Counted from the stretch's first letter, positions 1 to 12,326 are shown. The stretch is DNA of 64,000 bases from Azadirachta indica (GCA_022749755.1 CM040453.1:16191368-16255367), one strand, 5' to 3'. A program made the numbers and translations. Notes: generated by a model from the sequence alone, not told the origin.

Positions 1-304
1 ATAAGGTTGCAATCCCAAATATAGAACCCTTGAACAATACAAGTATTATTCTCTAATAAGTTTGGGGAATGACGGGAAATTAAAGATTGGAAGGAAATTT
101 TCTAATATTTCTTCATATCTATATGGCCAAAATATGGCATATATTGATAGGAATTTGTATAATCTTTCATTTAGAATATGTTTTCCTATAACACCATTTT
201 ATTTATTATTTAACTCCATAACTTCACCATATTTAGATATGTTAATATCGTTATAATAATAAATATATTTTGAAATATTATTTATATTTATAATATAGAA
301 AACA
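1..304 (-). mobile_element. Partial copia-type 3' LTR with polypurine tract at its inner edge
   Basis: Read on the minus strand, a purine run (about 305-319, containing GGAGGGGGAT) is followed directly by TGTT, the classic polypurine-tract/3'-LTR junction. The matching sequence in the right segmental copy extends left to 53830, where it ends CCTAACA, giving a complete 478-bp TG...CA LTR. Here only the inner 304 bp are inside the window. No coding capacity is present. Confidence 0.5.
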
Positions 305-1390
305 ATCCCCCTCCATTTCAAAATATATATTAGAAAAATATTTAGAATTCAATGTATATGTTCTAGAGCTCTACGAACTAGTTATTAGACAACTAATCAT
401 GGCTTATAAAAATTTAGTAAAACATAATTAGGTATAAGGTCAATAGTGTAACAAGTAACTTGTTATTACACTTATAAGCCTATTTCATGGGATCTCCAAT
501 CACATAGGTGGTTACCATCACTTTTGTTTTTGTTCTAAGCATTCTCTCCTCTACAGCTTTTGAAACCACAAATCTCTTTAATGGTTTTGTCAAAAAATTG
601 GCCAAAATTAAGTGTCACATTGTCATTTAAGTGATCTTATCATGTCTTTTTTAAGACTTTTTATTTGATTGAAATGATTTAAAGATCGAGATACACATTT
701 TATTTTTTAAGTTGAAAGCTTTTCAGCATACTTCATCTCCATTAAAAGCATTCCAATATCAATATATCACTTTTCACCATTCTATTTTAATAATAGAAGA
801 TTATCACATTTCATACTAGTGGTGCCTTTTTTAAATATTTATTTAATTACCTATATAACAATCAAATAGTCTACTTGAAGACTAAAATTATTCATTATTT
901 GTCAAAAACAAAAAATATATACCAATAATGCCTATAATACATGAAATCATATTTCATATAATTGTTTGTTAAATATAAAAGGCTTCTATACATATTGTTT
1001 TTAATAATAATTCCTCCTCATAATTTAACTAGTAGTGATTAACCATGCATAATCTCTTTTATCTCATTCATGCTAGTAACCAATACAATATTTTTAACTA
1101 AGTTACACCAATCGAAACTAGCAAGCAAAACAAGTGTACACTTGTAAATTAAGGTCTAATTAATAAATATGTTAATTAAGTTCAAAATCATAACAACATT
1201 ATTATCAATTATATATCTTAATATCATCACATCAATGCACAAATATTATGCCAAATATGTTCAAAAGTATAAATTATTTAGTAAAGACTTTGCTCGATTA
1301 TATTGAAAATAATCCAATATTGTTAGGGTCACTAGAAGAAATACCAACAAAAGAGGAGTTCAAAAGGAGAACCTTAGCTCTAATGCCATG
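305..1390 (-). mobile_element. Decayed copia internal remnant
   Basis: On the minus strand around 490-605 a short open stretch contains NFLTKPLKRFVVSK, which resembles the end of copia RNase H (the ADFLTKPL motif). At 1369-1389 the minus strand reads TGGCATTAGAGC, close to the initiator-tRNA-Met primer-binding site TGGTATCAGAGC. Between these points no gag or pol domain is recognisable, so this is either a non-autonomous or a heavily deleted element. The same arrangement occurs in the right segmental copy (about 54600-55450). The small reading frames here are not convincing genes. Confidence 0.35.
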
Positions 1391-1399
1391 TGAAAGAAA

Positions 1400-2640
1400 A
1401 ATATATATTTTATATTTCTTAAATAAATTAATATAAATAGAAAGGGTACCTTTGTATAGGCTCCGCAATTTTGATAAAAAAGGAAAGAAAATATGCAAAA
1501 AATAAGAAATATTTTCAAGAAAAATGTTCTAAGAAACGTGCAAGTATTTGGATGATAATGATAATAAATATTCTAATAATAATAATATTATTATTATTAT
1601 AAAATGGTTAACAAATAATAAATTGAAAACCCAAATTTTTTTTATTTCAAAAACTAACAAAAATTAATAAGAATAACAAAAAATTATGCTTACAAGAATA
1701 AAGACAAAAGAGATAAATAAACTTTCATGAAGCTGGAATAAGAGTTAATTCTTTCAAACAAGTTACTTAGAATGGCTAATAGAAATAAGAACTCTTTGAA
1801 TCCATACTCATACTATACTGCAATTGCAGACCTGCTATCAGACTTATATTATCATATTGTCCGAGCTACAAACAACAAAACACAAAAGGGCTTGCTAAAA
1901 TAATTAAAAATATATATTCAAATAATAATATGCATATAAATATTAATTTTAACTTTGCAAATTAATCACCCCAAACTCATTCTTATTCTCACATATGATT
2001 AGCTTTCATACCATCATATTTATTTGTTTATTTTTATAAAAGTTTTGGATAAAAGGAAAAATCTCACTTCACAAAGCATCAAACCCTTTCTGCCTACTAT
2101 TTTTTAAACTTAAAATGGTAGAGCATCAAGTGCTTCCCGGACAACTGGAACCACATCTAAAAGCATACCATCAAATTAAGTTGTTTACTTATATCAATAT
2201 CTTAACAATATAATTTTAATGGAACTCATATTCTAGATTAAGTTAAATTGTGGACTGTTAAAAAGTTTGCTATCGTAGTTATTGTTCCCTTTGGTCATTA
2301 TGCCAAGTGAATGGGAACAGAAGATTATTTAATATTACGAAGTGGGATATTATAATAACAATAATTAATATTTATTAAAAAATAAATAATATAATAAGAA
2401 TGATATTTATAGTTTAACTAATATTAAATATAATAAATTGAAAAGTAGCAATTTTTTTATAATTTATTTGTGAAAAAAATTAAAAAAATGATAAATCAAC
2501 AACCAATAATACTTACCAATTATATCTACAAATCCGCGTATTTAGTTTGAAGTAGGAAACTTGTAACTGATATCCTAACCGCCAAATAACAAGAGTTTAA
2601 TTCACTCTAAACTAGGTTAGAATTGTATTCATGAATATTT
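1400..2640. other. Non-genic AT-rich upstream block of tandem unit 1
   Basis: No gene recognised. From about 1590 onward the block is the 5' flank of the TFIIS-like unit. Similar sequence occurs at 9030-9680, 55660-56830 and 63260-64000. Landmarks shared by all are the stretch with AAGCTGGAATAAGAG and the stretch around 2270-2340 with TTGTTCCCTTTGGTCATTA. It contains poly-A/T and TAATAA-rich runs. Confidence 0.6.
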
Positions 2641-2646
2641 ATAGCT

Positions 2647-2654
2647 TGTAAATA
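2647..2654 (+). promoter_or_regulatory. TATA-like box of TFIIS-like gene copy 1
   Basis: TGTAAATA, 196 bp upstream of the ATG, aligned with TGTAAATA at 56839-56846 in the other intact copy and with the consensus TATAAATA at 9745-9752 in the broken third unit. This position suggests that it is the core promoter element. The third unit keeps what looks like the ancestral base. Confidence 0.5.
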
Positions 2655-2842
2655 CCTGTGTTTTATTCTATCTGTCACTCTGTTTCCTACAAAACCTTCC
2701 CTAAATCGCTGAGGTAAAAAGCTTTCTTCTGTTTACCTTTATAATTTAGAACTGCGTTTCTTCTTCCTTTACCTCTATATTCGTTCAGTGAAATCAATTC
2801 AGAGACAACCATAAGAGAAATAGAGAAATCGAGTACCCACAA

Positions 2843-3763
2843 ATGGAGAAAGATTTGCTGCGTCTTGCTGAGGATGCCTTGAAAGCTGCAGAGAGTGCTG
2901 CCAATGTCGACGACGGATTCTCTGTCAACAAACACCCTGAAGTTTGCCGATGCGTTGCATTGTTGAAGAAGCTCAAAGAGTTTCCGGTGAGCTATGATGT
3001 TCTGGTTTCAACTCAAGTCGATAAACGGCTTCGACATCTCAGGAATCATAACAAAGAGAAGGTCCGATTAATGGCTAAATGGCTGCTTGAGATTTGGAGC
3101 ACAACAATCAAAGACGGTTTATCAAGAAAGCAAAAGAGAGGTGTAAATGTAATCCCAATTACATCAACGAAGTCCAGAAACGATGAGGCCTGCAGAAATA
3201 AGAGAAAACGTGACGGGGAAGAAGATGGAGTTGAGAAAGAGGAACGGGCTTTTAGCTGTTTCAAGAAACCATCAAGAGAACCTTACGTTTCTAACCAAAC
3301 GGTAACTGTATCGATCGAGTCTTTGGATGCTTCCCGTAACAAGGTTCGAGAAATTCTCGTGGAAGCATTAAGGAAAGTTAGAGGGGAAGTTGCTGGTGAA
3401 GATAATGAAGAGACGAAGGAGAAAGTAAGAGCTTGTGACCCAGTTGCAGTTGCCGTGTCAGTTGAGTCTGTGATGTTCAAGAAGTTGGGGCCATTTAATG
3501 GGGCAAAGAAATTCAAGTACAGATCGATCATGTTCAATATAAAGGATCGAAAGAATCAAGACTTCAGAAGGAAGATTCTTCTTGGAGAAGTGAAGCCAGA
3601 GATAATTGTTGGTTTGACCACAGAAGAGATGGCAAGCAATGAAAGGCAGTGTGAGATTAGGCAAATTAAAGAGAAAACTTTTTCTAGGATTCAGGAACCA
3701 GTAAAGGAGGAATCAGTAGGAAAATCAGACAACGAATTAGTGTGGGTGGAATCGATGTGGTGA
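2843..3763 (+). CDS. TFIIS-like transcription elongation factor protein without zinc ribbon, copy 1
   Basis: A single open exon of 306 codons starting at an ATG that is conserved in the 57035 copy. Residues about 30-88 match the TFIIS N-terminal (LW) four-helix bundle, with TQVDKRLRHLRNH and AKWLLEIW as landmarks. Residues about 90-160 are a basic, charged, low-conservation linker with a likely nuclear signal (NKRKRDG). Residues about 162-282 match the TFIIS central domain that docks on RNA polymerase II: RNKVREILVEALRK, VMFKKLG, RRKILLGEVKPE and EEMASNERQ. The zinc ribbon with its acidic hairpin, needed to stimulate nascent-RNA cleavage in canonical TFIIS, is absent; the protein ends VWVESMW. 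The likely place of action is the nucleus. It could bind polymerase without cleavage activity, but that is inference. No frameshift or stop is present. Confidence 0.9.
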   Translation: MEKDLLRLAEDALKAAESAANVDDGFSVNKHPEVCRCVALLKKLKEFPVSYDVLVSTQVDKRLRHLRNHNKEKVRLMAKWLLEIWSTTIKDGLSRKQKRGVNVIPITSTKSRNDEACRNKRKRDGEEDGVEKEERAFSCFKKPSREPYVSNQTVTVSIESLDASRNKVREILVEALRKVRGEVAGEDNEETKEKVRACDPVAVAVSVESVMFKKLGPFNGAKKFKYRSIMFNIKDRKNQDFRRKILLGEVKPEIIVGLTTEEMASNERQCEIRQIKEKTFSRIQEPVKEESVGKSDNELVWVESMW

Positions 3764-3800
3764 TGAAAGCAGAGCAGGCAGGCAGGCAGGCAGGCAAGAA
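3764..3800 (+). repeat. GCAG tetranucleotide microsatellite in the 3' UTR
   Basis: Just after the stop codon the left copy has about five GCAG/GGCA units. The right copy (57962-57985) has only about two to three, interrupted by ACCAA. This is a length-variable simple repeat that distinguishes the two paralogues. Confidence 0.8.
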
Positions 3801-3914
3801 TAAGTTTGTCCCTCTTTGTTTTCCACGTTTATTTTAGCTATTAGAAGACTGTTTCATTCTTTGTTTGTAGTGATGTTTAATGCTGTTTCCACGTAAAATT
3901 TACCTTACATTTGT

Positions 3915-3920
3915 AATAAA
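3915..3920 (+). terminator. Polyadenylation signal of TFIIS-like gene copy 1
   Basis: AATAAA about 150 bp downstream of the stop codon. It is conserved at 58105-58110 in copy 2 and at 15038-15043 in the pseudogene unit. Confidence 0.5.
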
Positions 3921-3929
3921 GTTCTTTGA

Positions 3930-6030
3930 GAATGGAATATGATACAAGATGATTAAGTGTTTTCCAGCTGGCATCTATTTTTGATTGAACTGATCTTCAT
4001 TTGGTGGACCTGAAGAAGTGATGATGATATAACAGGTGGACTGAAGCTTTTATAGTTTGTGTTTCTGGGAAAGTTTTATCAGTCCAATCTCTTCTCCCTT
4101 GGAAATTCGTTTACATTCATCAATTTTCAACTATTATGCTTTTGTGATGATTGTGAAAATATTTTGCAATAAATTAACCAACCCACTTCATGATAAAATC
4201 GAGATTTCAGTTTTTAGATCCGAAATGACAATGTTAGATATTATTAACGCACATCTTTCTGATCCCGTTGGATAATCTGTTAAAGTTGGTTATAATTTAA
4301 CTCTCTAGAGAGCAAAATCAGGGATTCTAAGGTCTACATTATTTCTAATTGAAAGGCATAGTGTAATGTAGTTTAGAGTCAGAATTTTCAATTACAACAA
4401 AATTAGATTGAAGGCACAGCCTGTACCCTACCTCTGAAACAAGCCCACCTTGAATCCATTTCAGCAATAAAATCAGTACCAACTGCAATAAATTTTTGCC
4501 TGAAATCTAAACTTTGTGTCCACAAGATCAAGGAATTTGCAAGAATATTTGGTGTATAACTCCGATTTCATTTACTAGTTTCTTTTCAAGCACCATGAAA
4601 AGGTAGAATTTGCATATTTCCACATGAGCGAAGTCTTCATGTCTCTCCTGTAACTTGCAAAAACAAAGAGACCAAATGAAATATAAAGAGACAATGATAA
4701 TCTTCAACACGCGTCTAATTCTTAGACTTAATTCATTTTATTGTATTTCTAGTGCCTCTCCAAGCACAAAATAACATTTATCAATTTCAACGACTATGAA
4801 AACGAACAGGTACTCTTCAATACGAACAAAGAAATATGAAGTATTTAAACAATTCAGTCTCATTATCTTAATAACTCAGGAGACGGATGCTTCCTCACCA
4901 TCAAATTTCAATATCTACACATGAGCTCTGATGGGTTTTTAGCTCAACCTCCTGACTTTCAAGAGAGACATGGTGCTCCGAAAGACTAGAGATTTAGTGG
5001 CTGGTGGGGTTCAGGCCATTACTGGATCGTCAAGAAGCAACATGTTGTATATGCAGTCAAATCACGTAAGAAATAATTCATCTGTAACAAAAGCAGAATT
5101 AACAGTGTGAAAAAAATTCAACCTTCACAAGAACACACACGTTTTGCCTGTTGCGGTACTCGAATCTACTCCGAGTTGGGCTGCAATTAATGGACAAGTC
5201 TTACCCTAAAAATGTAATTGAATGTTGTCCATTGAAGTTCCTGAATCCTTCAAAACAAGGTTATCCCTCCTGATATAAGATCACAATCATCCTAAGGCAG
5301 CATTGTTGCGAAATAAAATTTTTTTTTAATCCACTTTAATAAATTCCCGCACGACAAACTGTAGGAAAGGCTGAAACGCAGATCCAACTCACTCGCCAAT
5401 AGGCGAGATCATATCCCCTTGCCTATTATGTAATTATGTTCTACTTTTTAAGCAAATTTTTGTTCAACTTTTGAAGAGTACTAGAAGAAACTTGAGGTAG
5501 CTGACGCAATATGTTGAACAACATGTATATTATTTTGAAAATATACGGACCATATGCCCAAAATCAAGGTGATTTGTAGTAACTAAATTTACCATAGTAT
5601 ACCTGGAAAATTCATTTCTTTAAGCACTTCAAAAATTGAAAATCATATATGTGGGTGTCAATTTCCCACACAAGTGCTCATATTTTCTGGGCTACAAGCA
5701 ACCAAACGTAAAGGCAACTGCCCAAATGAACTACAAATAATATAGATGCAGAAAAGACCACCATTAATTCAAAATTGAAAATACCGAATTTATTATCTTA
5801 GTTAATAACCTAAAATTCATTCTCATTCCCATCCTCACACACGTATAATCAAAATTCTCAATTAATACAATAACAAACAATTATATTTAGAGTTTTTATT
5901 CCTTTGCTTCTGTACTGACAACCATTGTTTGCTACAGAGCTTTCAATCATTTAAGAATTAGCCTTCCCTCAATCATTCATTCATCTAACCCCTTGACCAC
6001 CAAAAGTTATCATTTTCCCTAATCTCTCAT
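3930..6030. other. Non-genic block between TFIIS-like gene and NAC pseudogene (left copy)
   Basis: No protein family recognised on either strand. The block is nearly identical to 58120-60215. Short reading frames, such as a 72-codon one near 4057 that begins at TTG, are conserved only to the degree that the surrounding DNA is. There are polypyrimidine tracts and a poly-T run near 5320. Part of it is presumably 3' UTR and promoter sequence of the neighbours. Confidence 0.6.
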
Positions 6031-6041
6031 CAATCAACAAA

Positions 6042-6305
6042 ATGCAACAAACCAGATCTTATATACTAGTTGGTTTCAAGTTCAGTCCTTTAGATAAAAA
6101 ACTAGTTGAGTATTATCTTTACAGGAAGATTTCAGGACAACCCATCTCCTTTGTTGATTATATTGTTAAGAATGCGATATTTACAATAGGCATGAACTTG
6201 GGGAGATTTGAAACTTATATGTAGAACTTGTATTGATCACTGAAGATGATGATCTCTATTTCTATACCAAAAGAAGAAAAAGACTCCCAAGGGTTGTAGA
6301 ATTGG
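6042..6305 (+). pseudogene. NAC-domain transcription factor fragment (pseudogene), left copy
   Basis: The translated start fits the N-terminal NAC subdomain A: VGFKFSPLDKKLVEYYL corresponds to the family pattern GFRFxPTDxELVxYYL. It is followed by KISGQPISF. The frame then shifts: the family's later stretch DDLYFYTKRRK is readable only in a different frame (about 6250-6285). A stop (TAG) interrupts the first frame at 6222-6224. Only the first exon portion is present; the remaining DNA-binding subdomains and the C-terminal activation region are absent. NAC proteins bind DNA as dimers in the nucleus, and this copy cannot form the full domain. Confidence 0.75.
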
Positions 6306-6309
6306 TAAG

Positions 6310-9020
6310 TTTTGATAATTAAACAAAGAAAGTCTATACACCTATACAGAATATGTTGAATTCATAAGCTTCCCAAATGATTCAGAACATACTTGCAATA
6401 CATATATAGCAAATTTGTAGCATATATAACCAAAATACATATATAACCAAACAAGCATTATTGGCAGTTCATCTCATAGCTAATAGTACTATATATGTAG
6501 TACTTCACCTTTGTTCTCACATTAATTGCTGAAGTAATCTTTTGAACTAGCATGTTCTCATATTATATATGTGTTTCATATAAAATATTATAATTAACGA
6601 TGTAATAAAAATATGATTTTAAAATATTTGAATTAATTATTTATCTGAATATTTATTCGCTGTACCCAACACTTAGATTTTGAGATATATATATATATAT
6701 ATATATTAATGGCTTTAGGGAAGAGCATAGCGAAAGAGAGAAGAGAACGACTTGTGAGAGATATTTACTAAAGGAGAGAATGTTTATGTAATATTATTAA
6801 TTATTTTTTCAATTAATGTAACATATATATAGAGTTGAGAATTTAAATAAATATAAAAGAAAAAACAGTAAAACAAAACACCATTTAAGTAGCATTTATT
6901 TCTCGATTGAAGTTTAAATAGATCTAAATATCTAAATCTAAATGGTTTATTTGTTTTTCTTAACTAAAATATAAATATGAATACATACGAAGAGATATAC
7001 AATTGAAATTATTTGCATTTGTTAGATTCAACAAAAAAATACAAAAAAAAGACATTATACTTAAATAGAAAAAGTATTTAAAAACAGTGACTTTTTGATT
7101 TAACGTTAAGGATTTGGATCATCTACTTTTTTTTTTCCTAGATTGTATATCCTTAATTTCAAAAGATTTACTAACATATATATAAGACTAATAAAATTAG
7201 CTAGTTTAGATTTTAAAGAAAGTCATAGACGAGACGAACATACATCATCATTATACACCCACCTAATTAATAATTCACATGGATATTTATTTTTGATAAA
7301 TTCCATGAGAAAAAACTAATTTTAAATTAGCGAGGCTAATGGTGGGTATTCCTTGGTTGCAAATGAAATGCAAGTTCAAACCTATCAAAGAAAAAATGCA
7401 ATAGCCTTAGTAATAAACATCAAAAGCATTCTAAACATAGAGTTTGTCAGTATATCTAACCAATAAAACACAACAAAGTTAGTAAAATTTGATTATAGAC
7501 AAATTATAGATGTCAATTTCAAGTACAGGTGGATCGTGTCCAATGTCAATTGCCAAGGATCCAAACAATCAACATCGATGAAATTAAATTTATTATTTAT
7601 TTTTTTCAAACTAAAATATACGAGAAATTTATTATATTTTAAAGTATCTTATTGCCATCTTAAAAGCCCTTTTACTTATTTTGGTTCTAAAAATAAAGAA
7701 AAACACGCATGAAGAATTATAATATTTGCCCATTAACATATACACTCTAGATATTTTAAAATTATTATCAGATATACTTTCTACTTTTAAAATATATAAC
7801 ACTTTTAATAATATAATTTATTAAATTTTAATTATTTTTCTTTTTCAATAAACTATTTTTATAAGTTCAAATAATATAAAATTGTGTTGAAATATGATTT
7901 AACTTTAGTCTTCCAAATATTTTTAATGCGTTTATTTTTCAAATTAAAACCAAAATTGGTCTCTAATTTTTCATTATTAGTCTAAGTACTTATTTGATTT
8001 TACTTCAATTTTCATTTTACAAGTTCATTATAATTTTTATGTTCTATTGAGTTTAGAAATTAATTGAATCTCTAATTCTATTAAAAAGAACTAATTTATG
8101 CTTTTATATGATGAAACATGAAGTATTTATTTCATTTGTTTAGGTATATATCAATTCAGTTATTTAATTGCATGAATTTGTAATGTTTGCGGCATAAATA
8201 TATACTTTGTGGTTTTCTTGTCACAATCAATATATTCTCAAAGTCACACTTCATTTCGTTTGCTTTTTTTGTTTTGTGTGTTTATTTATTTTAAGCTATT
8301 AGCTTAATAATAAAATAAATGTATGTATAAAATATTTTGTTTGTGGGTGAACTGTTAAAATAAAATTTCTATTATTATTTTTCTAAAAAAATTAGATGAG
8401 ATTTTGAAGGAAATTAAAATAAGGTTGTGTTTTATTAATGGAGCTTACTTGAGTAGAAAGTTAAGTTATATAAGAAGACATTAAGAATTACATTTAAAAA
8501 AAAACTATTTGAAATGAATGATACTCTTCATATCAAAACAGAAGATGGAAGATCAAGACGAGACAAAACTAAAGAAAATATGTAAAAGTTTACATTTAAA
8601 GAGTATTACAATATTATCAAAATTATCAAAAAATACTTAATAATTTTAAGGTTAAGAATTTTTTAATTTGTTTGAACCCCTTCCACCCGCAAAACAATGC
8701 ATGTTGATACTTTCACCTCCTCTAGCTGTGTTGCTGTAGATTCTCAACAAACCAAAAAAGAGTCATGATATTTTCATCCAAATCTTTGAATTCGTTCAAC
8801 AAAATTTTCAATTTTCTGGTAAATGTAATGTAATTCTTGTATAAACTTTCTATCTTTCTATTGGATATGTATAATAATATTAATAGAGGTATCAATTTTT
8901 GTTGGTATTCAATGTACCAAATTTTCATTTTTTTTATTTTGTATATATAATAATATTAATATGAATTTACCTATAAACATATTATCATGAGTTTCACAGT
9001 AATACCAACATTTCATCACA
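6310..9020. other. Non-genic AT-rich block (left copy)
   Basis: No gene recognised. It contains an (AT)n run at about 6690-6706, a possible tRNA-like A-box/B-box pair near 7333-7385, and many poly-A/T runs. The equivalent block is 60490-63235. Small reading frames such as 8722-8928 on the minus strand are not conserved as coding in the other copy. Confidence 0.6.
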
Positions 9021-9029
9021 CTTCATAAT

Positions 9030-9785
9030 ATTATAATTTTTTTTATTAAAAGTTTCGAATAACGAAAATAAGAAACATTATTCACAAAATGTCTAACCTT
9101 TGCACTTATTGTTATTTGAATTCAGAATAGTCTGAGAACATTAAGCGTGTTCTAAACTAGTTAAATTGCATCCAAGACGCATACTATAAGATTAAGTTTT
9201 TTGGTTAAAGATGTTAGCATCGTAATAATCACAGGTAGAATTGTAGAGAAACTCATCTTGTACATTAAATTAAATTAAATTAAATTGTGGAATATTAAAA
9301 AATTTAGTATTGTTGTTCTTATGATTCCCTCTTGTCATTATTCCGAGTAAAAGGCAATTGAAGGTTATTTTTTAATATGACAAAGTGAAATAATGTAATA
9401 ACAACAATCAAGATTTAATAAAGATATTTACCAAAAGTCTATTTAAGCAAAAGCTTGACAAAAATTTGACCGCACCAGTCGAGCGTAATAGACAGCACAA
9501 TAACAACTTCGCAGCAAGACTCCTAATGTTGAAATTTAAAAATTTGTTTTGAACTAACCATTATAAGAATATTGATAGAGTAACATTTTGGTGCTGAATT
9601 TTGGAGTTCAATGGCAACCCTACCTACAAACCCGTGTCATTTACATTGAAGTAGGATGCTTATCACAAATACCCAAATTGCCATATGATAGGAATTTAAT
9701 TCACTCTAAACTAGGTTAGGATTGTTTCATTAACACGCGTTGCTTATAAATACCTCTGCTTTGTTCTCTCTGCCTCTCAATTTGA
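9030..9785 (+). repeat. Upstream region of a second tandem TFIIS-like unit
   Basis: This region realigns with 2000-2690, the 5' flank of gene copy 1, at an offset of about 7.0-7.1 kb. Shared landmarks are the sequence with TTAATTCACTCTAAACTAGG (2595 and 9690), the TATA region and the following CT-rich leader. The homology stops near 9785, where copia pol sequence begins. It includes the SINE-like module at about 9490-9640. Confidence 0.8.
9745..9752 (+). promoter_or_regulatory. TATA box of the disrupted third unit
   Basis: TATAAATA, a consensus match, at the position equivalent to TGTAAATA in both intact copies. It now lies upstream of an inverted copia element rather than of a TFIIS-like reading frame. 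Confidence 0.5.
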
Positions 9786-9799
9786 ATAGAATACGTGTT

Positions 9800-10660
9800 T
9801 TCTAACAATGCACTCCCTTATATAGTGGTAGCAAGTGTCAATGTGTTTACTTTGATCATGGAACACTGGATTCTTTGCCAATATTATTGTTAATTTGTTA
9901 TAACATAAATCTGAGTTGGCATTTCTTGTGACCATCCTAGCTTTTTAAAGATACTTTTTAGCCAAATTGCATGGCAAACATATGATGTTGCGCCCATGTA
10001 CTTAGCTTCATAAGTTGATAGAGTGACTATCGGTTGCTTCTTTGACATCCAAGTGAAAGCAGTGTCACCTATAAAAGATACAAATCCAGTAGTACTTTTT
10101 CAATCATCCATATCTCCACCCTAATGGCTATCTCTAAATCCAACAAGCTTGTACTCATTAGAAAATTAATAGAATAGACAAAATCAATTGTAACTTTGAG
10201 ATAGTGAAGGATTCTCTTTATAACTTTGAAATTGGTATTTATGAGCATTGCATGTAATGACTAATTACCCCAACAACATAGAGGATATCAGGCCTTGTGC
10301 AAGTTAGGTAACGTAGACTTCCAATCAAGCTTTTAAAAAGGGTTGAATATATTCTTTCTCCTTCATCATGCTTTGACAACTTTACTCCATATTCAACAAG
10401 TGTGCTTATTGGCTTGCAGTCATCTATTTTGAATCTCCTAAGGATCTCCTTTGTATAGCATTCTTGTAAGATGAAAATTCCATTTTCCTTTTGCTTGACT
10501 TCAATGCCAAGGTAGTAAGCCATTAATCTAATCTTAGTCATCTCGAACTCTTTGGTCATTGCTTTCTTAAATTACTCAAACATACTTGGATTACTTACAA
10601 TAAAGATCAAATCATCCACGTACAGGCACATGATTAAAACATCTCCATTTTTTATCTTGA
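9800..10660 (-). pseudogene. Copia reverse transcriptase C-terminus and RNase H, broken
   Basis: The minus strand carries LYVDDLIFI (catalytic YVDD, 10611-10622), a stop a few codons later, then the connection stretch from 10559 to 10239 with LIGSLRYLTCTRPDI. RNase H follows with TGFVSFIGD, STYEAKYMGA and NPVFHDQSKHID. Sequence between 10660 and 11550 is RT palm/fingers interrupted by stops. Confidence 0.85.
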
Positions 10661-11549
10661 AATAGAGTACATGTTCATAGGGGCATTTGATGAAACCATT
10701 ATTTTAGAGGTACTTGACTATTTGGCTATTCCATGCTCTTGATGCTTACTTTAACCCATAGAGAACTTTCTTCAATTCCAAGACTTTGTTTCATGTCCCT
10801 TTACTTCATAACCCAAAGGTTGCTCGATGTTGACTTCTTCTTTGAGTACTCCATTAAGAAAAGTAGACTTTACGCCCATTTAATGAATCTTCCATTTATT
10901 TTAAGCCATCAAGGAAATGATTAGTCTAATAGGTTATAATCAAGCAATAGAAGCAAATACCTCATCATAGTCAATTCTAGCTCATTGACTGTAACCTTTC
11001 CAACAAGTCTTGCCTTATATTGTTCAATTTCTCCATTTACATTCTTCTTTACCTAGTACACCCATTTGACACTGATAGTTTTATATCCTTTAGGAATAGC
11101 TTTATGTCCTTTAGGAAGAGTAGCGAGTTCCCATGTGTCATTCTTCTTAATGTCCCTGATTTCTTCATCCATCGTAGCTCTTCATTTTTCTTGTTGTATA
11201 GCTTCTTACAAGTTCACAAGTTTGTAGTCAACAAAAAGGTAGAAAATAGTGAGATTTTTCATCCTCTCAACCACCTCGTAGAGATCTTGGAGACTCTTTG
11301 TGCATTCTTTATTTCTTTCGTTTAAAAAAAATGGTGATGAATTGTTATCATCGACTCTTGTTGGTGAACCAGGTAGTGTTATAGGTTCTTGTTGACATTC
11401 TTCTTATCATCTTGCCAGTGTCTTGTTATTTTCTTTGAATTGAGGAATCATCTATGTTAGGACCAAAATCTCATTCTCCCTCTTCATCAAATATCACATC
11501 TCGACTAACTATGACCTTTTTGTTGTTCAAGTTGTACAACTTATAGCCT

Positions 11550-12152
11550 TTTGAATTTATGTCCTAGCCAACGAACATAAAATTCTCACTTTTATCATCT
11601 AGCTTCATTTTTCTTTCATTCGGTACATGCACATAAGCTATACTTCTAAAAACTTTTAGACAAGAGATGTCGGGCTTTCTTCTACTCCAAGCTTCTTATG
11701 GTGTCTTTTCCCACACACTTTGAATAGAAGATTGACTGGATAAATACACCGCACATGCCACAGCTTCAACCAAAAAACCTTTTGGCAACTTTTTGCTTTG
11801 GAGCATGCTTAGTGCCATGTTAAGAATGGTTCTATTTTTCCTTTTACCAATGCTATTTTGCTTGGGAGATCTCGGAATAGTTAAAAGATAGCAGATTCTA
11901 TTTGCTTCACAAAACTCTCGAAACTCTTTCAGAGTAAATTCTCCTCCACGATTGAATCTCTATGGCCTTGATTTTGCATCTACTTTTATTCTTCACGAGT
12001 GCTTTAAACTTTTTGAACACTACAAAAACTTCAAATTTTTCGTTCAAAAAATACACCCATGTTTTTCTTGAATAATCATCAATGAAGAGAAAAAGGTAAT
12101 TACTCTTATCTATGGAGCTTGGCTTAATAGGACCACATACATCGGTCTGCAT
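11550..12152 (-). pseudogene. Copia integrase core, frameshifted
   Basis: The minus strand starts with the integrase stretch MQTDVCGPI and FIDDYSRKTWVYFL. A frameshift near 11955-11980 follows, after which the second part reads RGGEFTLKEFREFC in another frame and then continues through VYLSSQS and KVFRSIAYVHVP. The core domain (rve) is therefore complete but not in one frame. Confidence 0.8.
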
Positions 12153-12326
12153 GAGTTCAAGTGGCTTCTTAGCTCCAAAAGTAGACTACTTTGAGAAGCT
12201 CATTCCAAATTGCTTTCCAAGTAGATATCCTTCACACAGTTAGTCAGGATGATTGATGCAAGGCAATCTTCTCACCATTTTGTTCTTGGATAACAGTTCT
12301 AAACCTCTAAAATTAAGATGCCTAAG

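Larger units (their letters stand above)
1..9312 (+). repeat. Left copy of a direct segmental duplication (partner 54005-64000)
   Basis: Position 1 aligns with 54005 and the alignment can be followed, with small indels, to about 9312, which pairs with the last base of the window. Both copies have the same order: copia remnant, TFIIS-like gene, shared non-genic block, NAC pseudogene, shared AT-rich block, start of a second tandem unit. The offset drifts from 54004 to about 54690; the largest step is a 474-bp indel near 9030. The two TFIIS-like proteins are about 93 percent identical, and the flanks look similarly close by eye. The left border lies outside the window. Confidence 0.95.

Noticed and set aside
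1248..1436. 62-codon frame conserved at 55333-55521
   Set aside because: It overlaps the primer-binding-site region of a copia remnant on the other strand; no coding signature beyond the duplication.
3046..3537. Minus-strand frames under the TFIIS-like gene
   Set aside because: Antisense shadows of the real coding frame.
4057..4275. 72-codon frame conserved at 58248-58466
   Set aside because: It starts at TTG, lies in the 3' flank of the TFIIS-like genes, and is conserved only because the whole segment is duplicated.
5140..5200. Possible tRNA with GTACTCGAATCTACTCCGAG
   Set aside because: Only a vague T-loop resemblance; no acceptor stem pairing.
7333..7385. A-box-like TAGCGAGGCTAATGGTGGG and B-box-like AGTTCAAACCT, suggesting a tRNA or SINE
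   Set aside because: No cloverleaf can be folded convincingly and no element ends or tail were seen.
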